Shown here piece after piece: positions 49,995 to 58,582 of a stretch of DNA of 64,000 nt. The notes under the pieces are model-generated. The model did no database searches and had not been told where the DNA came from. It saw only the letters and a program-made list of their open reading frames with translations. The translations under genes and the position numbers were made by a program. Positions within the stretch are counted from its first letter, which is position 1; every line of letters starts with the position of its first letter. Source of the stretch: a virus; IMG/VR virus record IMGVR_UViG_3300005528_000048, positions 1 through 64,000 of that record; one strand, 5' to 3'.

Positions 49995-50282
49995 TCAATC
50001 TTCGTCAACATCATCTTCATCATTTCTTCCCATTTCTCCAAGATTGTATGCGGTTTCAGCATCGTCTGAATTTTGAAGATATTTTTCCAAAGCTTTTCTC
50101 ATGCCAAATTCAACCACTTGAGAATCATATTTACAGTAGATGACTGGAGTTCCATCTTCTGAAACATAAGCTAATAGCACACCCTTATACTTGTCCGCAT
50201 TGCCGCTTAACTCATAAATTTGTTCGATAAAGTTTGAAGGCATTTCAAACTGAGGAATTTCCTTGATTTTATTCTTCGGCAT
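49995..50282 (-). CDS. Hypothetical acidic protein (95 aa)
   Basis: 'YKGVLLAYVSEDGTPVIYCK' forms a beta hairpin, then helices and an Asp/Glu tail (NDEDDVDED). It sits between helicase and a nuclease gene. An acidic tail at the end could contact a basic partner or SSB-like site. TGTAATAT 5 nt before the ATG resembles the AGTGTAA element. No family recognised. Confidence 0.5.
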   Translation of the reverse strand: MPKNKIKEIPQFEMPSNFIEQIYELSGNADKYKGVLLAYVSEDGTPVIYCKYDSQVVEFGMRKALEKYLQNSDDAETAYNLGEMGRNDEDDVDED

Positions 50283-50287
50283 ACCTT

Positions 50288-50296
50288 ATATTACAG
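50288..50296 (-). promoter_or_regulatory. Variant TGTAATAT element before the 95-aa gene
   Basis: On the minus strand CTGTAATATAAGGT then ATG at 50282, 5 nt after the hexamer. It differs from the consensus by C instead of G before TGTAA and has AAGG as a possible RBS. Confidence 0.35.
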
Positions 50297-50698
50297 ATAA
50301 ATTTCGTACGATTCAAAAAAATCTTTATTCAATTCCGAAACGCTATAAATTTCCACAAGCTTAATGCCGTTTATTTCGCAAAACTCAAGCTTTTTATTGT
50401 CTCTTTTTAATTGCTGCAAGAATTTATTTCTGCTGCCATGAAAGAAAGGAACAAATTTTGTGTGTTGCTGTCCTTGGACCTCGATTGCTATTTTTTTGTT
50501 GGCATTGTAAAAATCAAAAGTCATTCTTGTGTCAATGACTCTCAGTTCTTCAAATACAATGTCTTCACTCCAGTAAAGCTTCAAGAATCTTTTAACTTCG
50601 TCTTGAAATTTGCTACGAGTTTTTTTGCGCCAATTGATTAAATATTTTGACGCATTCTTGAGATATTTTTCTTTTCCGTATAGAGTTTTAAACCTCAT
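50291..50698 (-). CDS. Small PD-(D/E)XK (VSR/DUF559-like) nuclease (135 aa)
   Basis: 'DTRMTFDFYNANKKIAIEVQ' is the core: Asp in FDF, then E-x-Q in place of E-x-K, followed by GQQH. Similar proteins with 'FDFY...IAIEVDGxxH' belong to the VSR/restriction-like fold. The rest ('QQLKRDNKKLEFCEINGIKL') is the helix-strand pair typical of that group. It may be a nicking or junction endonuclease in recombination. Overlaps the recombinase gene by 11 bp. Confidence 0.7.
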   Translation of the reverse strand: MRFKTLYGKEKYLKNASKYLINWRKKTRSKFQDEVKRFLKLYWSEDIVFEELRVIDTRMTFDFYNANKKIAIEVQGQQHTKFVPFFHGSRNKFLQQLKRDNKKLEFCEINGIKLVEIYSVSELNKDFFESYEIYL

Positions 50699-51827
50699 TG
50701 GAAATCATTTTGCGAAAATATTCAATTAAAAACTTCAATAAAGCTGCATCATCCTCAACAGTTTTAAACAAGGAAGCCTCGCCTTGAATCTTAGCTGGAA
50801 ACTCAAGAGAATTTTCAGCTAATAATTGCAGGAAGTCTTCGCTTGGAGAAAACCAAGCTCCGCTCTTATTAACAAGTTCCCAAGCAAGCAGTAGGTCAAC
50901 AATCTCCTTTTCAATCCAGATGGATTTGCCACCTGTGCGACCATATCGAATAGGATATGGAATAGTGAGATTGGTTTTCTCGTTTGGAGACTTTTTGACT
51001 GTGACTTTGGCCCAATGTCCAATTGGCGGATTTTTTTCCAAGTCAATGCTTTTTTCGCTAGGATTTTTAAGAATAAGATCGCCTTTAAAGCGGGGTTCGA
51101 ACTCAAGAATCCAGTTGGCAAAGTGTAGCAAGGCATTGCCTCCTGTAGCAGAGGTTTGGCGAATTGGTGCTTTTGAATATGGGTCAAGCTTGATGTCTGC
51201 TCGAACTTGAGAGATAAAGATTGCCATGTGACCGCGCTTTGCAAGCGCAATCGAAAGTTTCTTCATGAATGTCGCAGCAATCACTGCGCCACCCGCAACC
51301 TTTGAACTTTCCTCAAAGGATTTGTCCATATCATTCTTGGCAATAAGGCCATCAACCGCATCCAAGAGGAAACAGAATTTGATCTTCTCTTCGTTCTTGG
51401 AAACTAATTGTCTCATAGCATCAACAACAGTTTCATAGATGTTGCTCTCAAAAACAAAGCAAGTTCCAGCCACCCAATCTTCTGCTGAAAATACAAACTT
51501 GATGCCAGAACGCTTTTGCATTTCTGGAGAAAGGCGACCTTCTGCCTTGATGTAAAAGCCTTTGCTATTTGGAATATCAAGCAGGAAATTCTTCATCACT
51601 TCAAGAGCTTCGCTAGTTTTGCCACCCTCATTCATACCCACGAACCTGTGCAGTCCTGGACCAAAGCCGCCACCAAGTTGCAAGTCAAGCTGGAGTGAAC
51701 CACTCGATACTTTATAATCTACTGTTTCTTCAAAGTTGTAGTGATCTTCCGCATTTTGTTTCAGGAAAGATTCAAGCACTTCGCTTGAAGTAATCTTCTT
51801 TTCTTCTGTGTCTTTAGTCTTTTTCAT
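50688..51827 (-). CDS. UvsX/RecA-like recombinase (379 aa)
   Basis: Forms filaments on single-stranded DNA for recombination-dependent replication. 'SGSLQLDLQLGGGFGPGLHR' leads to Walker A 'GMNEGGKTS' (~62-70). Walker B is 'KFCFLLDAVDGL', the DNA-binding loop region 'ISQVRADI' follows and 'ATGGNALLHFANWILEF' is the family's later block. Length and the 'GLHRFVG' variation resemble phage UvsX rather than bacterial RecA. Starts 14 bp inside the previous gene's end. Confidence 0.87.
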   Translation of the reverse strand: MKKTKDTEEKKITSSEVLESFLKQNAEDHYNFEETVDYKVSSGSLQLDLQLGGGFGPGLHRFVGMNEGGKTSEALEVMKNFLLDIPNSKGFYIKAEGRLSPEMQKRSGIKFVFSAEDWVAGTCFVFESNIYETVVDAMRQLVSKNEEKIKFCFLLDAVDGLIAKNDMDKSFEESSKVAGGAVIAATFMKKLSIALAKRGHMAIFISQVRADIKLDPYSKAPIRQTSATGGNALLHFANWILEFEPRFKGDLILKNPSEKSIDLEKNPPIGHWAKVTVKKSPNEKTNLTIPYPIRYGRTGGKSIWIEKEIVDLLLAWELVNKSGAWFSPSEDFLQLLAENSLEFPAKIQGEASLFKTVEDDAALLKFLIEYFRKMISNEV

Positions 51828-52167
51828 TTAAAAAGTCTCTAATGGTTCTAGGTTTACGTTCAATTAAAACTGGTTGATGCAATGGGTCATCTTTCAAGAT
51901 GATTTGCGGTTCTCTACTTATACGAGATTCGCTGCTATAAATTTTGAATCTTTTATCCAAGTCTTGAAGGATTTTTGGCGCAAACAAAATAGCTAAACTA
52001 TCTCCTTTAAAGGAGAAGCTGGTATCTCTTAAAAATTCTAAGCTATATCTTTCAACCAAACGAGCCAATAAAACATATTCTCTTTGCCAAAATTCTCGCT
52101 TTGATTTAGCGGGAATCTCGACAAATTTGGAGACTATAAGTTTTTTATTTGGTTTTTTCTGCGGCAC
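51814..52167 (-). CDS. Hypothetical basic protein (117 aa)
   Basis: Lys/Arg-rich with 'KREFWQREYVLLARLVERYS' and 'ISREPQIILKDDPLHQPVLI'. Start appears to be GTG at 52167, overlapping the FkbM-like stop by 23 bp; no ATG gives a better start. Basic nature and position before the recombinase suggest a DNA- or recombinase-binding partner. Family unknown. Confidence 0.5.
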   Translation of the reverse strand: MPQKKPNKKLIVSKFVEIPAKSKREFWQREYVLLARLVERYSLEFLRDTSFSFKGDSLAILFAPKILQDLDKRFKIYSSESRISREPQIILKDDPLHQPVLIERKPRTIRDFLNEKD

Positions 52168-52711
52168 AATTATATTCAGATATTTGCTTTACAGAATATC
52201 CATGATACTCAAACTTTTGCAAGAGAAAATGATGCATGATACCAGGATTAAATGTGTCTTGACCATGATAAAATTCATATTCAATATATGGAATAGTAAA
52301 ATATTCATCTTTCATGTGCATTAGTGTTTTAACATCTAAACCTTCAATATCAATATATAAACGGTCTAGCGGTGGTAAATTTTTTAAAAAGTCATTAATA
52401 TCAATACATTCGGCGTCAATAAAATTCACATTGGGATGATGATGTTTCAATACATGATCTTTATTTAAAGATGCATGTGCAGATTCTTCATCGCCCTCTG
52501 GAAAGTAAAATCTACAAGTTGTATTTTCCAAACCGATTGCTTTGTTAAATACTTTTAAGTTATTAACAAAACTATAAACTTTTTGAGCCTTTTCGCAGCA
52601 TTTGGGCAGAGCATCAACAACAAAAAAATTCTCAATAACATTTTGGTTATCTTTGACGAAATCAAAAACATGATCGTCACAATTATTACATCCTATTTGA
52701 AGAATATTCAT
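52145..52711 (-). CDS. FkbM-type methyltransferase (188 aa)
   Basis: SAM-dependent methyltransferase of the FkbM group, usually acting on sugars. 'ILQIGCNNCDD' is the motif I loop, 'FFVVDALPKCCEKA' the acidic loop, and 'RLYIDIEGLDVKTL' the diagnostic D-x-EG segment. The start at 52711 (MNILQIG) puts motif I at the N-terminus; the open frame upstream lies within the Gmd coding region. It follows Gmd by 4 nt. Confidence 0.8.
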   Translation of the reverse strand: MNILQIGCNNCDDHVFDFVKDNQNVIENFFVVDALPKCCEKAQKVYSFVNNLKVFNKAIGLENTTCRFYFPEGDEESAHASLNKDHVLKHHHPNVNFIDAECIDINDFLKNLPPLDRLYIDIEGLDVKTLMHMKDEYFTIPYIEYEFYHGQDTFNPGIMHHFLLQKFEYHGYSVKQISEYNCAAEKTK

Positions 52712-52715
52712 AAAA

Positions 52716-53753
52716 TTAATTAATGTAAGGCCAACCTGAGTCTCGCGCAACCATTTTCTCAACAAGTTGCGAGAAAGATGTGTTTGGAATCCAGCCAAGC
52801 TCTTCTCTTGCTGGTGTCGAATCACCCCAAAGAAGATCAACTTCTGCTGGACGATAGAAAGCTGGATTAATTACTACAAGCTTTTGTTTCGTGTTTTTGT
52901 CAATAAAAACTTCATCTAAACCGTTGCCAATCCACTCACCTTCAATAGAAGCAGCTTCGAAGGCTAGTTCAATAAATTCTCTTACTGAGTGAGTTTCATT
53001 AGCAGAGAGAACATAGTCTTTTGGCTTTTCTTGATTAAGCATCAGCCAAACACCGCGCACAAAATCTTGAGCATCGCTCCAATCTCTTTTGGCGTCAACA
53101 TTGCCAAGCTCCATTGGCAAGAAAGATTCGTCACTTTTTTTGGCGTTATAGATTCTTGCTACATTTTTAGTGATTTTTCGCGTTACGAACTCTTCTCCGC
53201 GACGAACGCCTTCGTGATTAAATAAGATTCCTTGAACAGCATAAATGCCATAAGACTCTCGGTAAACCTTTACCAAATGATGCGCAGCGCACTTAGAAGC
53301 GCCGTATGGCGATCTTGGACGAAATGGATGGTTGATGTCTTGTGGAGAATATGCAACATCTCCGAACTGTTCGCTGCTGCCAGCATTATAGAATCTAGTT
53401 TCTGGAGAAAGGTTTCTAATAGCTTCAAGACAATGAAGCACTCCCATGCAGTTTGTTTGCATGTGATTAATTGGCATCTTCCAACTATTGCCAACAAAAG
53501 AGTTTGCAGCGAAGTTGATGAAGTAATCTGGCTTGATTTCTCTAATTGCTTGATTAATGCTTTCCGCATCAGTAAGGTCCAACTCTAACAATTTAAATCT
53601 TTCGTGGTTCTTGATATTTTCAATGTTTTGATGATTTGGAACACTCAAGCGTCTATGCGCCCCGTAAACAAAGTTGTTTGGGTCTTTTAGCAGATGGTCT
53701 GCCATCAGCGAGCCATCTTGACCAGTAATACCAGTTATAATAATTGTTTTCAT
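52716..53753 (-). CDS. gmd: GDP-mannose 4,6-dehydratase (345 aa)
   Basis: Converts GDP-mannose to GDP-4-keto-6-deoxymannose, the precursor of fucose, rhamnose and perosamine sugars. Short-chain dehydrogenase fold: 'ITGITGQDGSLMADHLL' (NADP site), 'GSSEQFG' (catalytic Ser/Thr-Glu region), 'YGASKCAAH' (Tyr and Lys), 'RRGEEFVTRKI' and 'VDAKRDWSDAQDFVRGVWLM' are all family blocks. Full length. ATG overlaps the upstream stop (ATGA). Confidence 0.93.
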   Translation of the reverse strand: MKTIIITGITGQDGSLMADHLLKDPNNFVYGAHRRLSVPNHQNIENIKNHERFKLLELDLTDAESINQAIREIKPDYFINFAANSFVGNSWKMPINHMQTNCMGVLHCLEAIRNLSPETRFYNAGSSEQFGDVAYSPQDINHPFRPRSPYGASKCAAHHLVKVYRESYGIYAVQGILFNHEGVRRGEEFVTRKITKNVARIYNAKKSDESFLPMELGNVDAKRDWSDAQDFVRGVWLMLNQEKPKDYVLSANETHSVREFIELAFEAASIEGEWIGNGLDEVFIDKNTKQKLVVINPAFYRPAEVDLLWGDSTPAREELGWIPNTSFSQLVEKMVARDSGWPYIN

Positions 53754-54097
53754 GATTTAAGTTCTGTAGTTTGTATATCGGGGAAAAATTTATTTTGTAA
53801 AGCCACTTTGCAATAATACCTTTTCATATTTAAATCGTCCACTTCTTTTGCGGAAATCTTTCCATAACGAGCTTCTTCTACAGCTTCAAAAGTTTTAAAA
53901 TTAGCGTCAATTAAATTTTTAAATTCTTGAGAACGCACAATTTTAATATGTTGGTCTTCTGGTATTTGATTCAGGATATGTTCATTACATAAAGTTCTTG
54001 CGGTAAGGGTTTTTTCATTATTGAATATTTTGTGTTTAACCGCAAGGATGGCTAAATAATCATAAGCGTACCCCTCATCTACTAAAATTGTGATCAT
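53750..54097 (-). CDS. Hypothetical protein in sugar cassette (115 aa)
   Basis: Start at the ATG at 54097, which overlaps the glycosyltransferase stop by 4 bp (ATGA). 'VDEGYAYDYLAILAVKHKIF' and 'FEAVEEARYGKISAKEVDDL' are helical. It links GT9 and Gmd genes by overlaps at both ends, so it is surely translated with them; the role is unknown. Confidence 0.55.
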   Translation of the reverse strand: MITILVDEGYAYDYLAILAVKHKIFNNEKTLTARTLCNEHILNQIPEDQHIKIVRSQEFKNLIDANFKTFEAVEEARYGKISAKEVDDLNMKRYYCKVALQNKFFPDIQTTELKS

Positions 54098-54792
54098 AAT
54101 TGATAATATGTAATTGATGGATGATTGTAATTCCACTCATCTGCATTGAATAGTGGATGATTTTGTGGCTGAATAACTTGACAATGAGCGCCAACAGAAA
54201 TAGCCAAGTGCATATCTCCAGTATTGCATCCAACATAAAGGCCCACTTTTCTCAATAAGCAAATATATTTACTCAGTTCCAAGTCTGTTAAAATATTTTC
54301 ATATTTAATAGAAACTGGATTACTAGAGCTTTGACAAATAATTGGAGTTAAGCCATCAGAAATTAATTTATCAAATAACTGCTCATAACTATCAACCTTT
54401 AAGCTTCTTACTTCATGCCACTGTTTTGCACAATGCGGCACAAAAATTACTGGATTAATCTTATTGATAAGATAATTTGCAGTCCAAATTTCTGATTCTT
54501 GATTTGAATGTAAAACTAAAGGTCTATTATCTAATAATTCTGCATGTTGAAAAAAATTTCTTAGTTTTCGTGTAGCATAGTGACCCCCACCAAGATCGGG
54601 CAAATATTGATTAACGTCTTCTATTATAACATCAGCGATGCCATCAAATAAAATAGAAAACCTTTTTATTTTAGCAGGCAATGAAACAATTGGTTTTTTA
54701 TTATTTGCAAGCAAGTGCTTACAAATACAAGTAAGTATTAACGTATCACCTAACCCCTCGGATGGACAAGATAATTTAATTAAATTATCCAT
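54094..54792 (-). CDS. GT9-like glycosyltransferase (232 aa)
   Basis: 'CPSEGLGDTLILTCICKHL' is the GDxLxxTP-like opening of the heptosyltransferase (GT9) family and 'LYVGCNTGDMHLAISVGA' is its nucleotide-sugar binding block near the C-terminus (G.DTGxxHLAxA). It is shorter than bacterial GT9 enzymes (~320-350), as both lobes are reduced. Would add a sugar to phage DNA, capsid or host glycan. Confidence 0.72.
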   Translation of the reverse strand: MDNLIKLSCPSEGLGDTLILTCICKHLLANNKKPIVSLPAKIKRFSILFDGIADVIIEDVNQYLPDLGGGHYATRKLRNFFQHAELLDNRPLVLHSNQESEIWTANYLINKINPVIFVPHCAKQWHEVRSLKVDSYEQLFDKLISDGLTPIICQSSSNPVSIKYENILTDLELSKYICLLRKVGLYVGCNTGDMHLAISVGAHCQVIQPQNHPLFNADEWNYNHPSITYYQL

Positions 54793-54793
54793 G

Positions 54794-55564
54794 TTATAAT
54801 TTTAATTTATGTTTAAGATAAGGGTATTCAAAGTCTTCGTGTTTCATGTGAATCTTGTGAGCGGGGTCTTGCCCACCGCCTTCAACATACCAATGTTCGT
54901 GCCAGAACTCATGGTTTCTCTTTAGTCGAGAGTCTAAATCTACATAACCAAAATGAACAACAAATGGTGAAACACCAAGCTCCAAGCGTTGTAGATCAGT
55001 TGTGGTTGCCATTGTTGAAACAAATTCTCCATCAGCATTAACCAAGTCACAACCATCGCTCATTTTAGTATTAATTGTGCCGTCTTGTTTTCTGGCCGCT
55101 TTACTTGGCGCACGATAAGCTTGTCCTTTATTGAAATATTGCTTGTTAGTAATTGAAGAATAGTGATTCCAATCTTTATAAAGATTCACAGATGCAACTG
55201 CTGCACACTGAACTGGACTAAGAGCAATTTGCATGGCTAAAATTTCCCACAGTGGTTTTTGCCACAATGGAATGTACTCATCGAGATCGAGTTGAATCTT
55301 AAAATCTTGCGTGCAAGCTTGAAGGGCGGCATTTTTAATCTTGCCATCAAGCCAAGGGTCTTGATATGAAAAATCGGTTTCTATAATTTTCCAGTTAGAA
55401 AAGTCTTTTAAAGTTTCTGAGATTGCTTCCTTTGTATTATCTACGGAAGTATTAACTGCGATGATTACTTCATCTGCAAATTTGCATGAATTTTGAACGC
55501 TGTTTTCCCAACCAACAAAGCCATGCTTGATGAGGTTAAATGCTGAATGATAAATGCTAAACAT
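54794..55564 (-). CDS. GT2-like glycosyltransferase (256 aa)
   Basis: 'VIIAVNTSVDNTKEAISETL' is the nucleotide-binding strand-loop of GT-A enzymes, 'LQACTQDFKIQLDLDEYIPL' has the DxD-type metal site, and 'RLELGVSPFVVHFGYVDLDS' and 'RNHEFWHEHW' are later blocks. Similar short GT2-like proteins occur in cassettes with Gmd. The start overlaps the SemiSWEET-like gene by 8 bp. Confidence 0.7.
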   Translation of the reverse strand: MFSIYHSAFNLIKHGFVGWENSVQNSCKFADEVIIAVNTSVDNTKEAISETLKDFSNWKIIETDFSYQDPWLDGKIKNAALQACTQDFKIQLDLDEYIPLWQKPLWEILAMQIALSPVQCAAVASVNLYKDWNHYSSITNKQYFNKGQAYRAPSKAARKQDGTINTKMSDGCDLVNADGEFVSTMATTTDLQRLELGVSPFVVHFGYVDLDSRLKRNHEFWHEHWYVEGGGQDPAHKIHMKHEDFEYPYLKHKLKL

Positions 55565-55841
55565 GTTTTTTGTAAATGTAATAAATTGCCACCATGACTG
55601 TTGCAGAAACTAGGCCACAAAAATAATTTACTATCCACCAAAAATCCCATCCAACACGCAAAAGGGTATATCCCATTGCTGAGACATACCCAATTATTGA
55701 AAGAATAAACATGCCAACGCTAACGTCTTGCACATTTTTTGTCCTCAAACTTTTGGAGATTTGAGGAATGTAGCAGACTGAGAAGCAGAACGTATAAATA
55801 ACACCTAGAATCTGTTCGATCACTAGGATAATACGAAACAA
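55557..55841 (-). CDS. SemiSWEET/PQ-loop membrane protein (94 aa)
   Basis: Three predicted membrane helices. The PQ motif is in helix 1: 'CFSVCYIPQISKSLRTKNVQ', followed by 'DVSVGMFILSIIGY' as in SemiSWEET sugar transporters (PQ...TKs..dvS). The third helix is 'VSATVMVAIYYIYKK'. Bacterial SemiSWEETs are ~85-95 residues and act as dimers to move sugars. It begins with TTG at 55841 or GTG at 55823; no ATG is available. It leads the sugar cassette, right after the 55857 gene stop. Confidence 0.75.
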   Translation of the reverse strand: MFRIILVIEQILGVIYTFCFSVCYIPQISKSLRTKNVQDVSVGMFILSIIGYVSAMGYTLLRVGWDFWWIVNYFCGLVSATVMVAIYYIYKKHV

Positions 55842-55856
55842 TAAAGAATTTTCTAA

Positions 55857-56891
55857 TTAAATTCCCACTTCCTCTTCAATGTAATAAACATTGTCTAATA
55901 GAGGATTAAGAGCTAAAACTTCTTCTTGAGAAGGAAAGTCTTCTTCATTCAAAATAGCATCAGACATTCTGATTTCTCTTTCGGCCTGTTTGATATAAAA
56001 GGCTTCGATTGGGTCTTCACTGCTAGTGATTTCAGTAACAGTCTTGCCCTTCTCCCAAGTTCTACAAGCCCAATATCTAGCTTTCCATTTAGGACCAGGG
56101 TTGCTGTCGCATTGATGTCTTGCGCGGAAATTCTTGCGGCGTTCAGGGTCATCGCGTTTGATTTCCATGTTAGGGTCGCCAAATTTAACCATCACAGTGT
56201 TGCCTTTGTCGTTTTTAACATAAACGCCAAATTTCTTATTAGAGCCAGAAGGAAGTCTGAAAGGCTTATTAAGAGTTTTCTTTTCTGCTTCGGTATAGTC
56301 AATGTCTTCATTGAAGATGTCCATTTCTTCGAATAAAACACCAGCTTCGATTAGATTAATATGAGCTAATTGAAGCTCAAGGTCTTCAAAATCATAATAG
56401 TCGTGATTATGATCAAAAGCTTCGGAACCTTTGGCAATGTCGCCATCAGCAGCTTTATATGCATCTTTGACTTTTTCGCCACGCATCATTTTCAAGAAAG
56501 TATTGACGCGAGCCATTGCCCACTGCTGACGACTCTTGCCTGGACGATGAGTGGAACTAAAAGCACCCAAGCCACGGCGATAAACTTTCTTTAATTGAGA
56601 AAGAGAAACTTTACGGCTGTGCTTGGAGTTATGATCTTCAACTTTCTTTTTTAGAGACTCAGTGATTTTATCATTGAAAGTGATTTCGGCCTTAACAACT
56701 TCTTTTTTATCATCTTTCTCAAGATTTTTCTCAGCGCGTTCTTTAGCATCTGGAGTAGTGCCAGCAGAGCCTGGCTCATTCATTTTTGAACCCTTTTTAC
56801 GCTCATCTGGCTTCGCAGGAGTTTGTGCGGAGCTTTTTGGTCCAGGGCGGTTCTTGGCCTCTAAAATCTGTTGAGAAAAATCTACTTCCAT
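55857..56891 (-). CDS. Phage structural-type protein with two conserved modules (344 aa)
   Basis: The first ~90 residues are Lys/Glu/Pro-rich and disordered. Module 1 (~90-150) reads 'LSQLKKVYRRGLGAFSSTHR' then 'RQQWAMARVNTFLKMMRGEK', and module 2 (~205-280) 'KPFRLPSGSNKKFGVYVKND' then 'MEIKRDDPERRKNFRARHQC'. I recall both as DUF-type modules of aquatic phage proteins (probably DUF5824 and DUF5872), often near head genes. The AGTGTAA element precedes it, so it is expressed like virion genes despite the replication context. Confidence 0.6.
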   Translation of the reverse strand: MEVDFSQQILEAKNRPGPKSSAQTPAKPDERKKGSKMNEPGSAGTTPDAKERAEKNLEKDDKKEVVKAEITFNDKITESLKKKVEDHNSKHSRKVSLSQLKKVYRRGLGAFSSTHRPGKSRQQWAMARVNTFLKMMRGEKVKDAYKAADGDIAKGSEAFDHNHDYYDFEDLELQLAHINLIEAGVLFEEMDIFNEDIDYTEAEKKTLNKPFRLPSGSNKKFGVYVKNDKGNTVMVKFGDPNMEIKRDDPERRKNFRARHQCDSNPGPKWKARYWACRTWEKGKTVTEITSSEDPIEAFYIKQAEREIRMSDAILNEEDFPSQEEVLALNPLLDNVYYIEEEVGI

Positions 56892-56900
56892 GTTTACTTT

Positions 56901-56908
56901 TTACACTT
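56901..56908 (-). promoter_or_regulatory. AGTGTAA element before the 55857-56891 gene
   Basis: On the minus strand AAGTGTAAAAAGTAAAC then ATG at 56891 (9 nt gap). A weak TTGATA lies 18 bp upstream. Confidence 0.5.
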
Positions 56909-56934
56909 AAAAAATTATTTTTATCAACAATTAG

Positions 56935-58581
56935 TTAAGCTTCGCAAGACTTACACTCATTAAGGGAGCGAGCCAATAATTGACTTGGATTGCTTGATTT
57001 TTGGTAGTAAAAGCCTTTGATGCCTTGCTGCCAGCCAAAGATCATTAGTTTACTTACTTCTCCAACGGTTGTTGCTGGAGGAATCATAAGATTGAGGCTC
57101 TGACCTTGATCAATGAACTTTTGGCGTTGAGCAGCTTGGATAACAATTTCCTTTTGGGAGATTTCTCCAAAGGTCTTGAACACATCCTTTTCGTGATCTG
57201 TCAAGAAATCAAGATGCTGAACTGAGCCGCCATTTTCCAGAATGCTCTTCCAAACTTCTTGGTCGTCTTTATCTTTTTGCTTCAAGAGTTCTTTAAGATA
57301 TGGATTCTTGTATGTGAAAGAGCCTTTGGCAAGTTTCTTGACATAGTAATTGGAGTTTTGAGGCTCAATACCTTGAGAAACTTGACCAAGAATAAAAGAA
57401 GAAGAAACTGTTGGAGCAATAGCTAAACGAGTAACCATTCTTTCGCCATATCCTTTGAGCATTTCTGGCTCACCATATTTTTCAGCCATTTCTTTGCTTG
57501 CCTTCAAGCTTTTTTCTGAAATGAGCTTGAAAACGCTTGCGTTCAATAGTTTGGCTTCCATGCTTTCCCATGCAATGTTTTTGGCTTGCAAGAGAGAATG
57601 CCAACCTAAAACTCCAAGACCAACCGCTCTCTGCTCTTTTGCAAACTTATTAGCAGCAGCCATGAACGGCATATTTTCAGTCTTACGAATGTATTCTTCG
57701 GTCACAGTATCAAGGAAGTAGGTCAATACTTCAACAGCGTCAGTGTCCTTCCATTCATCGTAATGCAATAGATTAATGCTTGAAAGCACGCAAACAAACG
57801 AAGTATCCTTGTCAGAAGAAAGATTAATCTCATTACAGAGATTGCTGGCATAAATTTTTACGCCTTTGTCTTTATAAACTGCTGGCGCTTGCTCATTTGC
57901 GTTGCCAGTGAAGTGAATATATGGATAGCCACTTTCAAAACGCTTCTTGATAACTTGGCCCCAAATTTTGAGCTTATCTTTGTCTTTGTTCAAAAGACCT
58001 TCCATCCATTCGTTTGAAATGCAAACACCAATGCTGAGTTCTTGGATTGGATGTCCTTCGCTACGAATACGAAGAAACTCTTCTAAATCTGGATGATCAA
58101 TATCCAAATACGCTGCCATTGAACCACGGCGGACATTGGATTGAGAAACAATGTTGGCTACCTTGTCAAAGAGTTCCATGAAATGAACGCTGCCACTTGA
58201 TGTTCCGCCAGAACTAATGGTTGCGCCTCTTGGACGCAGCTTGCCAAAATAAGCAGATGTTCCAGCAGCGTTCTTTGTCATCATTCCAATTTCAGCATTC
58301 TTATACAAAATGCTATCCATTGTATCGTCAATGAATGAGCCATTGCATGAGCAAGGTAAGCCTCTTTCAAGACCATAGTTTGCCCATACTGGAGAGGACA
58401 AACTAAACCAGCCACGCGACATGTAATCTTCGAACTTGTCTGCAAAGCCTCTGATCTTCAAATACTTTTCGGCAGTTTCAGCAATTTCTCTAACTCTTTC
58501 TTCTGCGGTTTGATCTTCTCTAACGTAACCGCGAGCAAGAAATTCGCGGGATTTTTGATTTAGCCAGTAGTATTTTGTCAT
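56935..58581 (-). CDS. nrdA: Class I ribonucleotide reductase alpha subunit (548 aa)
   Basis: Reduces ribonucleoside diphosphates to deoxy forms. 'GLPCSCNGSF' holds one active-site Cys, 'SNLCNEINLS' the thiyl-radical Cys with its Asn and Glu neighbours, and 'NECKSCEA' the C-terminal Cys pair that passes electrons from thioredoxin. The protein lacks the ~90-residue ATP-cone of E. coli NrdA and is about 200 residues shorter, so dATP feedback control is probably lost. It follows nrdB by 1 nt. Confidence 0.93.
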   Translation of the reverse strand: MTKYYWLNQKSREFLARGYVREDQTAEERVREIAETAEKYLKIRGFADKFEDYMSRGWFSLSSPVWANYGLERGLPCSCNGSFIDDTMDSILYKNAEIGMMTKNAAGTSAYFGKLRPRGATISSGGTSSGSVHFMELFDKVANIVSQSNVRRGSMAAYLDIDHPDLEEFLRIRSEGHPIQELSIGVCISNEWMEGLLNKDKDKLKIWGQVIKKRFESGYPYIHFTGNANEQAPAVYKDKGVKIYASNLCNEINLSSDKDTSFVCVLSSINLLHYDEWKDTDAVEVLTYFLDTVTEEYIRKTENMPFMAAANKFAKEQRAVGLGVLGWHSLLQAKNIAWESMEAKLLNASVFKLISEKSLKASKEMAEKYGEPEMLKGYGERMVTRLAIAPTVSSSFILGQVSQGIEPQNSNYYVKKLAKGSFTYKNPYLKELLKQKDKDDQEVWKSILENGGSVQHLDFLTDHEKDVFKTFGEISQKEIVIQAAQRQKFIDQGQSLNLMIPPATTVGEVSKLMIFGWQQGIKGFYYQKSSNPSQLLARSLNECKSCEA

Positions 58582-58582
58582 T

